A stretch of DNA of 64,000 nt from positions 1 through 64,000 of the forward strand of contig DASSGH010000114.1 of assembly GCA_035693615.1 (NCBI GenBank). Reading direction: 5' to 3'. The first letter of the stretch is position 1; the number at the start of each line of letters is the position of its first letter. The notes under the pieces were generated by a model. That model did not search any database. It saw nothing but the letters and a program-made list of their open reading frames with translations, and had not been told where the DNA came from. A program made the position numbers and the translations under genes. Positions 25,281 through 33,686 of the stretch are shown in pieces. The stretch comes from VAZQ01 sp035693615 (lineage in GTDB: Bacteria > Pseudomonadota > Alphaproteobacteria > Rhizobiales > Xanthobacteraceae).

Positions 25281-26537
25281 TCACGCGCGGCGCACCATGG
25301 CAGGCCCCAGGTGCTTGATCGACGGCGCGCCGACCTGCTGCATCATGGCGTAGGTTTCTGTGCGTAAAAGTTCCAGCACGCGCTCGACGCCGCTCTGGCC
25401 GAAGGCACCCAGGCCCCAGATGTAGGGCCGGCCGATGCACACCGCATTGGCGCCAATGCACAGCGCCTTGACGATATCGGAACCGCGCCGGAAGCCGCTG
25501 TCGACGATGATCGGGATGCGGCCGTGCACCGCCTCAACGATTTCCGGCAGCGCGTCGATGGTGGAGCGCCCGGAATCCTCGCTGCGGGCACCGTGATTGG
25601 ACACGATGATGGCATCGATGCCGTTGTCGGCGGCGATCTCCGCGTCCTCCCAGGCGAGGATACCCTTGATCACGATCTTCATCTTGGTGGTATCGCGCAG
25701 CCGCTTGAAGAAGTCCCAGGTCATCGCGGAGGATTGCGTATTGGTGAGCCCGGAAAGATCGAGTCCTTGATACATCGCGCGGGTTCGCATGCTCGCCTGG
25801 AGGCTGGAGCGGTCGTGGCAGGCGTTGCAGTCGCGCGTGTCGGTGGGACGCAGGCGAAACAGAGTCTCCTGGTTGCGGCCGCCGGCGCGGTCGACGGTGA
25901 CTGCCACCGCAAGGCAGCCCGCCTTCTCCGCGCGTTTCACCATGGCTTGCGCCACCTCCCATTTGTTGGTGGCGTAAAGCTGGTACCAGATCGGCTGGCC
26001 GCGCGCGTTGGTCACGTCCTCGACGCCGAGGCTGGTGGCGGTCGAGAGGATCTGTAGATGGTCGCCGGTCTTGGCGGCACGCGCGGAAGCGACTTCGCCT
26101 TCGTCGTGAAAGGATCTTTGGCCGCCCACCGGCGCGAGCACGATCGGGCTGGCATATTTCACGCCGAAGATCTCGGTCGACATGTCGACCTTGCTGACGT
26201 CGACGAGCCGGCGGGGGCGTAGCTGGAATTTCAAGAAGCCTTCCCGGTTGGCGCGCAGCGTGACCTCGTCGTCGATGCCGGAGGCCATATAGCCGAAATG
26301 CGCGGGAGGAACGTTCTGGCGGCACACCGGCTCGAAGTCGAAGACGTTGATCGCCTCCTTGGGAGACTTGATGAGGTCGTCGGCGCGCATCGGCGCCCAC
26401 GTCAAAGGGTCGGGAAGCTTGCTCCCCGGCATGGGCCCTTCGCCGGCGAACGCGGCGCCCGCGGCGAGCAGCGGACTTCCCGCCAGGAAGCTCAGGAATT
26501 TGCGCCGGCTAGCGGCCTGTTCGGCAAACGACGGCAT
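25281..26537 (-). CDS. FMN-dependent alpha-hydroxyacid oxidase/dehydrogenase with Tat-like signal
   Basis: A 418-residue enzyme of the glycolate oxidase/lactate dehydrogenase family. The conserved SNHGARSEDSGRSTIDALPEI carries the catalytic His, and RRGSDIVKALCIGANAVCIGRPYIWGL the phosphate-binding end of the TIM barrel. The N-terminus, SRRKFLSFLAGSPLLAAGAAFA (residues 10-31), is a Tat-type signal, unusual because most family members are cytosolic. GGAGGG precedes the ATG by seven bases. It is the first gene of the operon and has a shared promoter-like element about 70 bases upstream. Confidence 0.82.
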   Translation of the reverse strand: MPSFAEQAASRRKFLSFLAGSPLLAAGAAFAGEGPMPGSKLPDPLTWAPMRADDLIKSPKEAINVFDFEPVCRQNVPPAHFGYMASGIDDEVTLRANREGFLKFQLRPRRLVDVSKVDMSTEIFGVKYASPIVLAPVGGQRSFHDEGEVASARAAKTGDHLQILSTATSLGVEDVTNARGQPIWYQLYATNKWEVAQAMVKRAEKAGCLAVAVTVDRAGGRNQETLFRLRPTDTRDCNACHDRSSLQASMRTRAMYQGLDLSGLTNTQSSAMTWDFFKRLRDTTKMKIVIKGILAWEDAEIAADNGIDAIIVSNHGARSEDSGRSTIDALPEIVEAVHGRIPIIVDSGFRRGSDIVKALCIGANAVCIGRPYIWGLGAFGQSGVERVLELLRTETYAMMQQVGAPSIKHLGPAMVRRA

Positions 26538-26609
26538 GGCGAGCCCTCCCTCGAGCACAATGGCCCGCGTCGCCCTACTCTTTTCGGCCGGCATGGACGC
26601 GGCGCCCGA

Positions 26610-26645
26610 TGCATCCTATCGAAGCGCGTTTTGCATTTCCACTTG
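26610..26645 (-). promoter_or_regulatory. Shared 36-base element upstream of the hydroxyacid oxidase operon
   Basis: Read on the minus strand it begins CAAGTGGAAATGC and ends CGATAGGATGCA. It is identical at 27 of 36 aligned positions, without gaps, to 30580-30615, which precedes the LVIVD propeller gene. The CGATAGGATGCA end is identical over 12 bases. It lies 73 bases before the start codon, so it may be a promoter with an alternative sigma factor or an activator site. Confidence 0.5.
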
Positions 26646-26712
26646 CGCTACCGCACGAACTCGCGACTCTCGAGTTTTCTGGACTTTTTTAAACTCCACC
26701 CGCCGCGCACGG

Positions 26713-28122
26713 TTATTGGACGCGCGACAACCATTCGACATCGGGCGGAACATTGGAGGCGGCGCGCGGAATGTATCGGCCGGTCGGTTTGCCGACGATT
26801 TTTCCGTCGCGCGCAACGATTTTACCGGCTTTGATGGTCGCTACCGGCCAGCCACGCAGTTTCTTGCCCTCGAACGGCGAGAAATCCGACATGCCCTGCA
26901 ATTCTTGGGGGCTCACTACGCGCTCAAGATCGAGATCGACAATGGCGAGGTCGGCATCGGTGCCGATCGCAATGGTGCCCTTCTTCGGATAGATGCCATA
27001 AACTTTGGCAGGCGCACGAGTTGCCCGATCGACAAGAAGCTCGAGCGGCACCCCGCGCAGACGCCCATAATGCAGCAATGCCGGCAGATGGGTTCCAAGC
27101 ACTGGGTAGCCCGACCGGGATCCATGTAAGCCCGCCTCGGGCTTCTTCGTCGCGCGGGCGCGCGAGGTGTTATCGGTGCCGATCGTGTTGATCGAGCCCT
27201 CCAGCACGCCCTGCCAGAGCGCATCGTGATGGTCCTTGGTGCGGACCGGCGGCACCATTTTCACCAGGAAACCGTTCGGATCGTCGCTGGCAATGCCGAG
27301 ATAGGGCGAGGTGGTTTCGACCGTGAACCGCAGTCCCTGCCGCCGCGCGTTGCGCACCACGTCCAGGCCCTGCTTGCTCGAAAGATGCACCACATAAAGG
27401 TGTGCGCCGGCAACTTTCGACAGATAAAGCGCAGTCTGGATCGCAAGCGCCTCAGCATCGGCCGGATGTGCGAACTCCCAATCGGCGAGCGTTCCGTCCT
27501 TCTTCTTCTGCAATTCCTTGCGCGCCTGATCGATCAAGGCACCGGTTTCGCAATGGACACACGCGATAGCATCCGCGCCGAGCGAAGCAACCATACGGAA
27601 GCCCGTCAGCAACACGTCGTCGGGTACTGATTTCACAATCCCCGGCATGCCCGACATGTAGAACTTGAACGATCGGATGCCGTATTCGGCCGCGTATCGC
27701 GGAATTTCGCTGATCTGCTCGTCGGTGAAAATTTGCGGATGGAAAACCGAGTCGACATAGCTCAGCTCGTCCATCGCACGGCGGAATCCCGGAAGATGCT
27801 TCATATAGGACTCTTCCAGGCTGCGGAGAAAAATCCCGATCGTCGTGACGCCGCCCAGCACGGCGGCGCGCGTTTCGGTCTCCGCCTCTTCGTCGTAAGA
27901 CCGTTCGTTGCCGATATGGGCGTGCGGATCGAAGATGCCGGGCAACACCACCTTGCCGCTTGCATCGTAAACGTCCTTGCCGCCTGCCGAGAGATCACCG
28001 GCAAGCGCGACGATCTTGTCGCCCGAGATACCGACATCGGAACGCACACGGCCCACGCCGGGAATGATCAGCGTCCCGCCGTGAACCACCAGGTCGTATT
28101 GGGACTCTCGTACCGCGCTCAT
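26713..28122 (-). CDS. Dihydroorotase/hydantoinase-type amidohydrolase
   Basis: A 469-residue metal-dependent cyclic amidohydrolase. Binuclear-site residues are visible: HAH in FDPHAHIG (about residues 67-69), the likely carboxylated Lys in SFKFYMSG (about 150), His in CVHCETG and VVHLSSKQG, and Asp in IGTDNTSRA. The family hydrolyses hydantoins, dihydropyrimidines or allantoin. It is followed upstream by a cytosine-deaminase-like gene and an LVIVD gene on the same strand (58-base gap), suggesting a nitrogen-heterocycle pathway. The substrate is not identifiable. Confidence 0.85.
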   Translation of the reverse strand: MSAVRESQYDLVVHGGTLIIPGVGRVRSDVGISGDKIVALAGDLSAGGKDVYDASGKVVLPGIFDPHAHIGNERSYDEEAETETRAAVLGGVTTIGIFLRSLEESYMKHLPGFRRAMDELSYVDSVFHPQIFTDEQISEIPRYAAEYGIRSFKFYMSGMPGIVKSVPDDVLLTGFRMVASLGADAIACVHCETGALIDQARKELQKKKDGTLADWEFAHPADAEALAIQTALYLSKVAGAHLYVVHLSSKQGLDVVRNARRQGLRFTVETTSPYLGIASDDPNGFLVKMVPPVRTKDHHDALWQGVLEGSINTIGTDNTSRARATKKPEAGLHGSRSGYPVLGTHLPALLHYGRLRGVPLELLVDRATRAPAKVYGIYPKKGTIAIGTDADLAIVDLDLERVVSPQELQGMSDFSPFEGKKLRGWPVATIKAGKIVARDGKIVGKPTGRYIPRAASNVPPDVEWLSRVQ

Positions 28123-28180
28123 ATAAAGCCGCCTATCTAGAAAATCGGCGGACGCATGCTGATGCAGCGCCGGCCGGCGT

Positions 28181-29416
28181 TCAAGCCACGAGTTCCTGCG
28201 TCACCACGGCCCGCGCGACCTCCCTGCCGTTCTTGATGACATGCCGTCGCAGCGGCTGTGTTCGGAGCGCCTCATGCACGGAGGGCGCGCCGACAACCAC
28301 CAGATCTGCTTTGTTTCCGGCTGCGACGCCGTAGCTCTTCACTCGTGCAGCCCTCGCCGAATTAACCGTCACCATATCCATGACCTGCTCCAGTTCGTGC
28401 GGCAACGTGAGCTGCGCGACGTGCGCGATCATGGATGCGCACTCCAACGGATCCGGCTTTCCGAACGGATAGTATGGATCGTTCACGTCGTCTTGCGACG
28501 TGATGACGTTGACGCCGCGCGTCAACAGCTCCTTGACTCGGGCGATCCCGCGCCGTCGCGGCTCACGATCAAGCCGCGCCGAACACACAAGATTGATATG
28601 CGCATTGCATGAAATCGTGATTCCGGCCGTTGCCACCATGTCGACGATCTTGGCGGCATAAACATCATTGTAACCGGCCATCGCGCCACAGTGGCTCGCC
28701 GTCACCCGGCCGTGCCATTGTTCACGCATGGTTTTCAGCGCGAGGTATTCCAGACTGCGGGAATTGGCGTCGTCGGTGTCGTCGACGAGCATATGGATGT
28801 CCCGGTCGTATCGCTTGGCGATCTCGAAACAGATGTCGATGTGATCGCGCGCGTCCGCGTCCGTGTACTCGTACCAGGGAAGGCCGCCGACAATCTCGCA
28901 GCCTTCCTTGATGGCCTCGTCCAGCAGTTCCGCTGCTCCGGGGTCCCGGGCAATCCCTTCCTGAGGGAAGGCCACGACCTGAATGTCGCAGTAACGACTG
29001 AATTTTTCACGCGCGAGCAGCAATCCGTGCGCCGCCCGCAATCCGCCGATGGTGCCGACGTCGGAGAAGAGCCGGAAGAACGAGGTGCCGTTCTTGACTC
29101 CGGCCTCGAGCGCGCGAATCGCACGGGCGGCGACTTCGGCGGGATCGTACTTGCGCTTGAAGTCGTTGGTAATTTCGATCGCTTCCGGCAGCGTTCCGGA
29201 GACATTCGGGCGCATGACCTCGCCCAAGAGGCACTTGTCCGCATGAAAGTGAAGATTGAACAGGCCGGGCAGGACCAGGCTTCCAGCCGCGTCGATTTCC
29301 TGCCGTCCCTTCTCGGATAGTTTCGGCTGCACGGATGCGATCACCCCATCCTTGATCGCGATATCCGTCGTACCTTTAACACCGCGCAGTGCCGCATTGC
29401 GAACGACAATATCCAT
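28181..29416 (-). CDS. Cytosine deaminase-like amidohydrolase
   Basis: A 411-residue enzyme of the amidohydrolase superfamily. LFNLHFHADKCLLG carries the HxH metal pair, TASHCGAMAGYND a further His, and the block SQDDVNDPYYPFGKPDPLE matches the cytosine deaminase/isoguanine deaminase motif with its catalytic Asp. PRRRGIARVKELLTRGVNV is also typical of that branch. It hydrolyses an amino or amide group on a ring compound. It starts 16 bases after the LVIVD gene, so they are co-transcribed. Confidence 0.82.
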   Translation of the reverse strand: MDIVVRNAALRGVKGTTDIAIKDGVIASVQPKLSEKGRQEIDAAGSLVLPGLFNLHFHADKCLLGEVMRPNVSGTLPEAIEITNDFKRKYDPAEVAARAIRALEAGVKNGTSFFRLFSDVGTIGGLRAAHGLLLAREKFSRYCDIQVVAFPQEGIARDPGAAELLDEAIKEGCEIVGGLPWYEYTDADARDHIDICFEIAKRYDRDIHMLVDDTDDANSRSLEYLALKTMREQWHGRVTASHCGAMAGYNDVYAAKIVDMVATAGITISCNAHINLVCSARLDREPRRRGIARVKELLTRGVNVITSQDDVNDPYYPFGKPDPLECASMIAHVAQLTLPHELEQVMDMVTVNSARAARVKSYGVAAGNKADLVVVGAPSVHEALRTQPLRRHVIKNGREVARAVVTQELVA

Positions 29417-29432
29417 CACGCCACCATCGTTG

Positions 29433-30554
29433 TCAGGCAGTCTTGGTTCGTTCGAGAATATGCAAACCGCGCGTGCGGTCGATCAGATAGATCAGCCCTT
29501 GCGCGTCGTAACAGACGTCGTTGCTTTGCACCCGTTTCGCGCCCTCTGGCACGGGCGGCATGAACGATGCGACTTCCTTGGGAGCGTGCGGATTTGCGAT
29601 ATCGACGACCTTTAAACCGCGCGCAAACCATGCGATGGGGATCTCGGTGCTGCGGATCTCTTCACAGAACTGATGCAACCCGGTGTAATCGCCCTTCGGC
29701 ATTCCGTCTTCTTCATCCACCTGGAAGCTCGCGAACGGAACCGGCCGCGTCTCGTCGGTGATATCGACGAGCCAAAGAAACGAAGGCGAGGTCGGTCCCG
29801 CCAAGCGCACGACATCTTCGTCGGCGACCAGCATCACGCGCCGGCCGCGCAACAGGAACGGCACCGGCAGCGCGGTATGCGTCGGCCAGGGAAACGGCGG
29901 GCTCCAATCCAGCCCGGAGACATATTTCGGCTTGGACATGTCGTCGATGGCGAGGATGACAAACCCGCCGTGCCAGTAACTCACGTATAGCCGATTGCCG
30001 ACGCGCATCGGATGATGGCAGCGATGTGCCGTACCTTCCCAGGTCGGTTTCTCGCCGCCCGCCGTCCATTGGCCGGGCATCCACCAGCGCCCAACTTCTT
30101 CCGGACGCTCGGGATTGTTGAAATCGATGATCGAAACGATATTGCCCAGATAGCCGTCCATTTCCGGCGAGCCGTAGACATAGCGGCCGTCGAACGTGAA
30201 CCGATGCATGCCGCGGGTCGCCCACGTTCCAATATGGCGCGGGTTCGCCGGTTTGCTGATGTCGAAGATTTCAAGACCGCCGCGAAAATTCGGATCCTGC
30301 CGGCCGATCGGAAAGACCTCCCGGTTGACCAGCATTATTCCGCTATCAACCCGCACTTTATGCGACAGCGTGCCGTCCGGGACCTTGATCTCTGCCAGTT
30401 TGCGCGGCTTAGTCGGATCACTCACATCGATGATCGTCGTCCCGTTGGGCGGCGTTACGTGGCCGATGTAGGCAACTCCGTCCCGCACGACAACCTGGCC
30501 ACCTCCCGGACAATCGAAGTAACCAACGACTTTCAAACCTTTCGCAACCGACAT
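29433..30554 (-). CDS. LVIVD-repeat beta-propeller protein
   Basis: A 373-residue protein with no signal peptide. It is built of repeats of the form GLxIFDISKPxxPRHIG, TIIDVSDPTKPRKLAEI, SIIDFNNPERPEEVGRW and GLKVVDIANPHAPKEVASF, the LVIVD-type blade. GGAGG lies six bases before the ATG at 30554. The propeller probably acts as a protein or substrate platform; some relatives link to selenium or sulfur metabolism, which I cannot support here. Linked to two amidohydrolases and divergent from an NDH-2-like flavoprotein. Confidence 0.75.
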   Translation of the reverse strand: MSVAKGLKVVGYFDCPGGGQVVVRDGVAYIGHVTPPNGTTIIDVSDPTKPRKLAEIKVPDGTLSHKVRVDSGIMLVNREVFPIGRQDPNFRGGLEIFDISKPANPRHIGTWATRGMHRFTFDGRYVYGSPEMDGYLGNIVSIIDFNNPERPEEVGRWWMPGQWTAGGEKPTWEGTAHRCHHPMRVGNRLYVSYWHGGFVILAIDDMSKPKYVSGLDWSPPFPWPTHTALPVPFLLRGRRVMLVADEDVVRLAGPTSPSFLWLVDITDETRPVPFASFQVDEEDGMPKGDYTGLHQFCEEIRSTEIPIAWFARGLKVVDIANPHAPKEVASFMPPVPEGAKRVQSNDVCYDAQGLIYLIDRTRGLHILERTKTA

Positions 30555-30579
30555 TCCGATCCTCCAAGGCCCGAAGCGG

Positions 30580-30615
30580 TGCATCCTATCGGCATGCGCG
30601 TTGCGATTCTACTTG
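30580..30615 (-). promoter_or_regulatory. Shared 36-base element upstream of the LVIVD/amidohydrolase operon
   Basis: The second copy of the element at 26610-26645: minus strand CAAGTAGAATCGC to CGATAGGATGCA. It lies 26 bases before the LVIVD start codon, leaving room for a short leader with the GGAGG site. Its position and conservation suggest a promoter that co-regulates the two minus-strand operons. Confidence 0.5.
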
Positions 30616-30719
30616 TTCGATTGTACGAAAGGAGTCCTCCGAACTTTTCCGCGACGTCGCAGCTCGCGTCAACTACGCGGCCGAGTAGTGCGGGTCAGGA
30701 CGCCGTGCTATCGTCGAGC

Positions 30720-31949
30720 ATGGCGCGCATTCTTGTGCTCGGTTCTGGATTCGCCGGGTTGTGGGCCGCGGTGGGCGCGGCGCGCAAGCTTGCCGAACTC
30801 GGCATTCCGCGCGGACAGGTCGAAATCCTGGTCGTCGACCGCAATCCCTATCACGGCATCCGCGTGCGGAACTACGAGCCGGACCTCGGCAACGTCGCCA
30901 TTCCACTCGCTGAGGTACTCGACCCAATCGGCGTCAAACATCTCACCGCCGAGGTTGAAGCGATCGACATCGCCAAGCAGCAGGTCGCCGTCACCGGGCC
31001 ACGCGGGCGGGAATCCTTCGCCTACGATAGGCTCGTGCTGGCCCTGGGCAGCCAATTGGTGCGCCCGTCGGTTGCCGGTCTCGCGGCGCACGGCTTTGAC
31101 GTCGATACCTACGCGGCCGGGGTTAGGCTCAACGCCCATATTGCGTCGCTCGGCACGCGCCCGGCATCGCCGGGGCGCTCGACCGTCGTGGTCGTCGGTG
31201 CGGGTTTTACCGGCATTGAAGTCGCAACGGAGATGCCGGAGAAGCTTCGCCGCGCGCTGGCGAATGGCGCAGGACGCGTGATCCTTGTCGATCCCAATCC
31301 TGTCGTCGGAGCCACGATTGGGGATCATGCGCGGCCGGTGATTTGCGATGCGCTTACGTCGCTGGGTATCGAGACGCGCCTTGGCGCGAAGGTGAGCGCC
31401 ATTGACGCTGGCGCCGTCACGCTTGCCTCCGGCGAGATCGTTCCCGCACAAACGGTGGTGTGGTGCGGGGGCATGCGGGCAAACCCATTGACGGCAGCAC
31501 TGCCCGGCACGCGCGATGCCCTGGGTCGCCTCGCCGTGGATGCTTTCATGCGAGTTGCCGGGCTGGCGAACGTCTTCGCTGCGGGCGACGTGGCATCGAG
31601 CCTCGTTGATGGCGTGCACGCCACGGTTATGTCGTGTCAGTTCGCGCGGCCCATGGGCCGTTACGCTGGCCACAATGTGGTCGCGGACCTCTTCGGCAAG
31701 CCCATGCTTCCCCTGCGCATCGACTGGTATGTGACCGTGCTCGATCTCGGTGGCTGGGGTGCGCTCTACACTGTCGGGTGGGACCGCCGCGTGTTCTCGA
31801 CGGGGCACGAGGCGAAAGTGATAAAAGAGATGATCAATCGTAAACGCATTTATCCACCGCACCACGGTACGGCGCAGGAGATCCTCGCGGCCGCGACCCC
31901 CACCGTGCAGGCTCCGCCGCAATATCCCGCAACCGCGACGGCGACATAA
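30720..31949 (+). CDS. NAD(P)/FAD-dependent oxidoreductase, NDH-2 type
   Basis: A 409-residue flavoprotein resembling type II NADH:quinone dehydrogenases. The first FAD motif is GSGFAGLWAA (residues 8-17), the NADH motif VVVVGAGFTGIEVATEM near 160, and VFAAGDVA near 283 closes the FAD site. It lacks a clear transmembrane helix but has a hydrophobic C-terminal half typical of membrane-associated NDH-2, then an Ala/Pro/Thr-rich tail. The start MARILVLGSG is chosen from the canonical N-terminal strand; the upstream open frame is antisense to the LVIVD gene. Confidence 0.82.
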   Translation: MARILVLGSGFAGLWAAVGAARKLAELGIPRGQVEILVVDRNPYHGIRVRNYEPDLGNVAIPLAEVLDPIGVKHLTAEVEAIDIAKQQVAVTGPRGRESFAYDRLVLALGSQLVRPSVAGLAAHGFDVDTYAAGVRLNAHIASLGTRPASPGRSTVVVVGAGFTGIEVATEMPEKLRRALANGAGRVILVDPNPVVGATIGDHARPVICDALTSLGIETRLGAKVSAIDAGAVTLASGEIVPAQTVVWCGGMRANPLTAALPGTRDALGRLAVDAFMRVAGLANVFAAGDVASSLVDGVHATVMSCQFARPMGRYAGHNVVADLFGKPMLPLRIDWYVTVLDLGGWGALYTVGWDRRVFSTGHEAKVIKEMINRKRIYPPHHGTAQEILAAATPTVQAPPQYPATATAT

Positions 31950-32051
31950 AGCAATCAGTTAGGGTCTCAAAAGCGAGCTCCCCGACCCATAAGGCACATC
32001 GCGAACTCCGCACAACACCGCCCTCACCAACTCTAAGAAAGCGCCTCGCTC

Positions 32052-32885
32052 ATGCCCAGCTCCGCCGAAAAACGTGCAACGTTCCGCAAGCTCCACGCGC
32101 AAGGATGCTTCGTCATCCCCAATCCCTGGGACGTGGGATCGGCGCGCTATCTGCAAGGGCTGGGATTTAAGGCGCTCGCCACGACCAGCGCGGGGTTTGC
32201 CTTCACCCAAGGCCTTGCCGATGGCGCCGTGCCCCGCGCCACAATGCTCGCCCACTTCCGCGAGATCGCGGCGGCAACCGACGTTCCCCTCAACGCGGAT
32301 TTCGAAGGCGGCTTTGCCGACGCACCCGAAGGCGTGGCCGAGAGCGTGAAGCTGTGCATCGAAACGGGCGTCGCCGGGCTTTCGATCGAGGACTCCACCT
32401 CCGACCCCGCGGTGCCGCTGTACGATTTCGATTTGGCGCTGGCGCGGGTGCGCGCCGCGCGCGGCGCAATCGATGCGGTTGGCGGCGAGGTGGTGTTTAC
32501 CGCGCGCAGCGAGGGATTCATCCGCGGCCGGCCCGATCTCGAGGAAACGGTGCGCCGCCTCAAGGCGTTCGCGGCGGCGGGCGCCGATTGCCTCTATGCG
32601 CCAGGCATTAAGACGCGCGACCAGATCGCGGCGGTGGTCAAAGCGGTTGCGCCGAAGCCGGTGAACTTTCTGATGTCCACCGCAACCGAACTCACGGTGA
32701 ACGATCTCGCCGCGCTCGGCGTGCGCCGCATCAGCCTCGGCGGCACGCTCGCACGTGTCGCCTGGACCGCCGTTGCCCGGGCGGCGCGCGACATCGCCGC
32801 AACCGGCAAGTTCGACAGCTTGGCCGGTACCATCAGCAATCCCGAGCTCAACGCCTTCTTCCGCGAGGATGTGAAGAAGCGATGA
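32052..32885 (+). CDS. Isocitrate lyase/PEP mutase family protein
   Basis: A 277-residue TIM-barrel enzyme. The motif FLMSTATEL and the barrel strand NADFEGGFAD (Mg-binding Asp) with GLSIEDST are characteristic of the PEP mutase/2,3-dimethylmalate lyase branch. It lacks the KKCGH signature of isocitrate lyase. It would cleave or rearrange a 2-oxoacid or C-C bond, possibly oxaloacetate or a methylcitrate-type compound. It overlaps the downstream GNAT gene by four bases. Confidence 0.8.
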   Translation: MPSSAEKRATFRKLHAQGCFVIPNPWDVGSARYLQGLGFKALATTSAGFAFTQGLADGAVPRATMLAHFREIAAATDVPLNADFEGGFADAPEGVAESVKLCIETGVAGLSIEDSTSDPAVPLYDFDLALARVRAARGAIDAVGGEVVFTARSEGFIRGRPDLEETVRRLKAFAAAGADCLYAPGIKTRDQIAAVVKAVAPKPVNFLMSTATELTVNDLAALGVRRISLGGTLARVAWTAVARAARDIAATGKFDSLAGTISNPELNAFFREDVKKR

Positions 32886-33607
32886 CGAGTGCATCCGAGC
32901 CGCATCCCGTCACCGGGCAGCCGGTCGGATTGCCGGTCGACGCGACGCCGGCGCAGCATCCCTCCCCGGTGACGCTCGAGGGTCGCTATGGCCGCCTCGA
33001 AAGGCTGGCGCAACCTCACGACACCTCCTTGTGGAAGGCCGTCCAGGGCCAGGAGCACATCTGGACCTACATGTCCTATGGCCCGCTCGCCGACTTCGCC
33101 GCCTTCTCCGCATGGCTTGCCGGCCGCGTGAAGCTCGAGGATCCTTATTCATACGCAATTATCGATCCATCCGGGCAAGCTCTCGGCATCGCGACGCTGA
33201 TGGAGATTCGCCCGGCCATGCGCGTGGTCGAGGTCGGCAACATCCTCTATTCGCCTGCGTTGCAGCGCACGCCGCTTGGAACCGAGGCGCAGTATCTGCT
33301 CGCGCGCTACGCCTTCGAGACGCTCGGCTATCGGCGCTACGAATGGAAGTGCAATGCGCTCAACGCAGCCTCGTGTCGGGCCGCCCTGCGCTATGGATTC
33401 ATGTTCGAGGGCATTCTGCGCTTCCACATGATCAGCAAGGAACGCAACCGCGACACCGCGTACTACTCGATGCTCGATGGCGAATGGCCGGCGCGCAAGG
33501 CTGCCTTCGAGCGCTGGCTCGCGCCCGAGAACTTCGATGCGCAGGGACGACAGCGGACAAGCTTGAGCGAGTTGACCGCCGTGCGCGAGGTGAAGGCGGG
33601 GCATTAG
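32882..33607 (+). CDS. GNAT family N-acetyltransferase (RimJ/L-like)
   Basis: A 241-residue protein of the ribosomal-protein-alanine/antibiotic acetyltransferase type. The N-terminal strand TLEGRYGRLERL begins the fold; the central EVGNILYSPALQRTPLGTEAQYLLARYAFETLGYRRYEWKCN covers motif A with the acetyl-CoA pyrophosphate loop, and NAASCRAALRYGF is a standard RimJ/L helix. The start overlaps the preceding stop (ATGA). Its substrate (protein N-terminus or small amine) is not evident. Confidence 0.8.
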   Translation: MTSASEPHPVTGQPVGLPVDATPAQHPSPVTLEGRYGRLERLAQPHDTSLWKAVQGQEHIWTYMSYGPLADFAAFSAWLAGRVKLEDPYSYAIIDPSGQALGIATLMEIRPAMRVVEVGNILYSPALQRTPLGTEAQYLLARYAFETLGYRRYEWKCNALNAASCRAALRYGFMFEGILRFHMISKERNRDTAYYSMLDGEWPARKAAFERWLAPENFDAQGRQRTSLSELTAVREVKAGH

Positions 33608-33686
33608 AGACGTGTGGATCGGAACGCGCCCGCCGAACGGCGCCATGACTTAACACCGCCCGACCGCTTCAGGGAGCAGAGACGAC

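Noticed and set aside
30012..30719. Extension of the NDH-2 gene to 645 residues
   Set aside because: The extra 236 residues are antisense to the LVIVD gene and precede the typical flavoprotein N-terminal strand.
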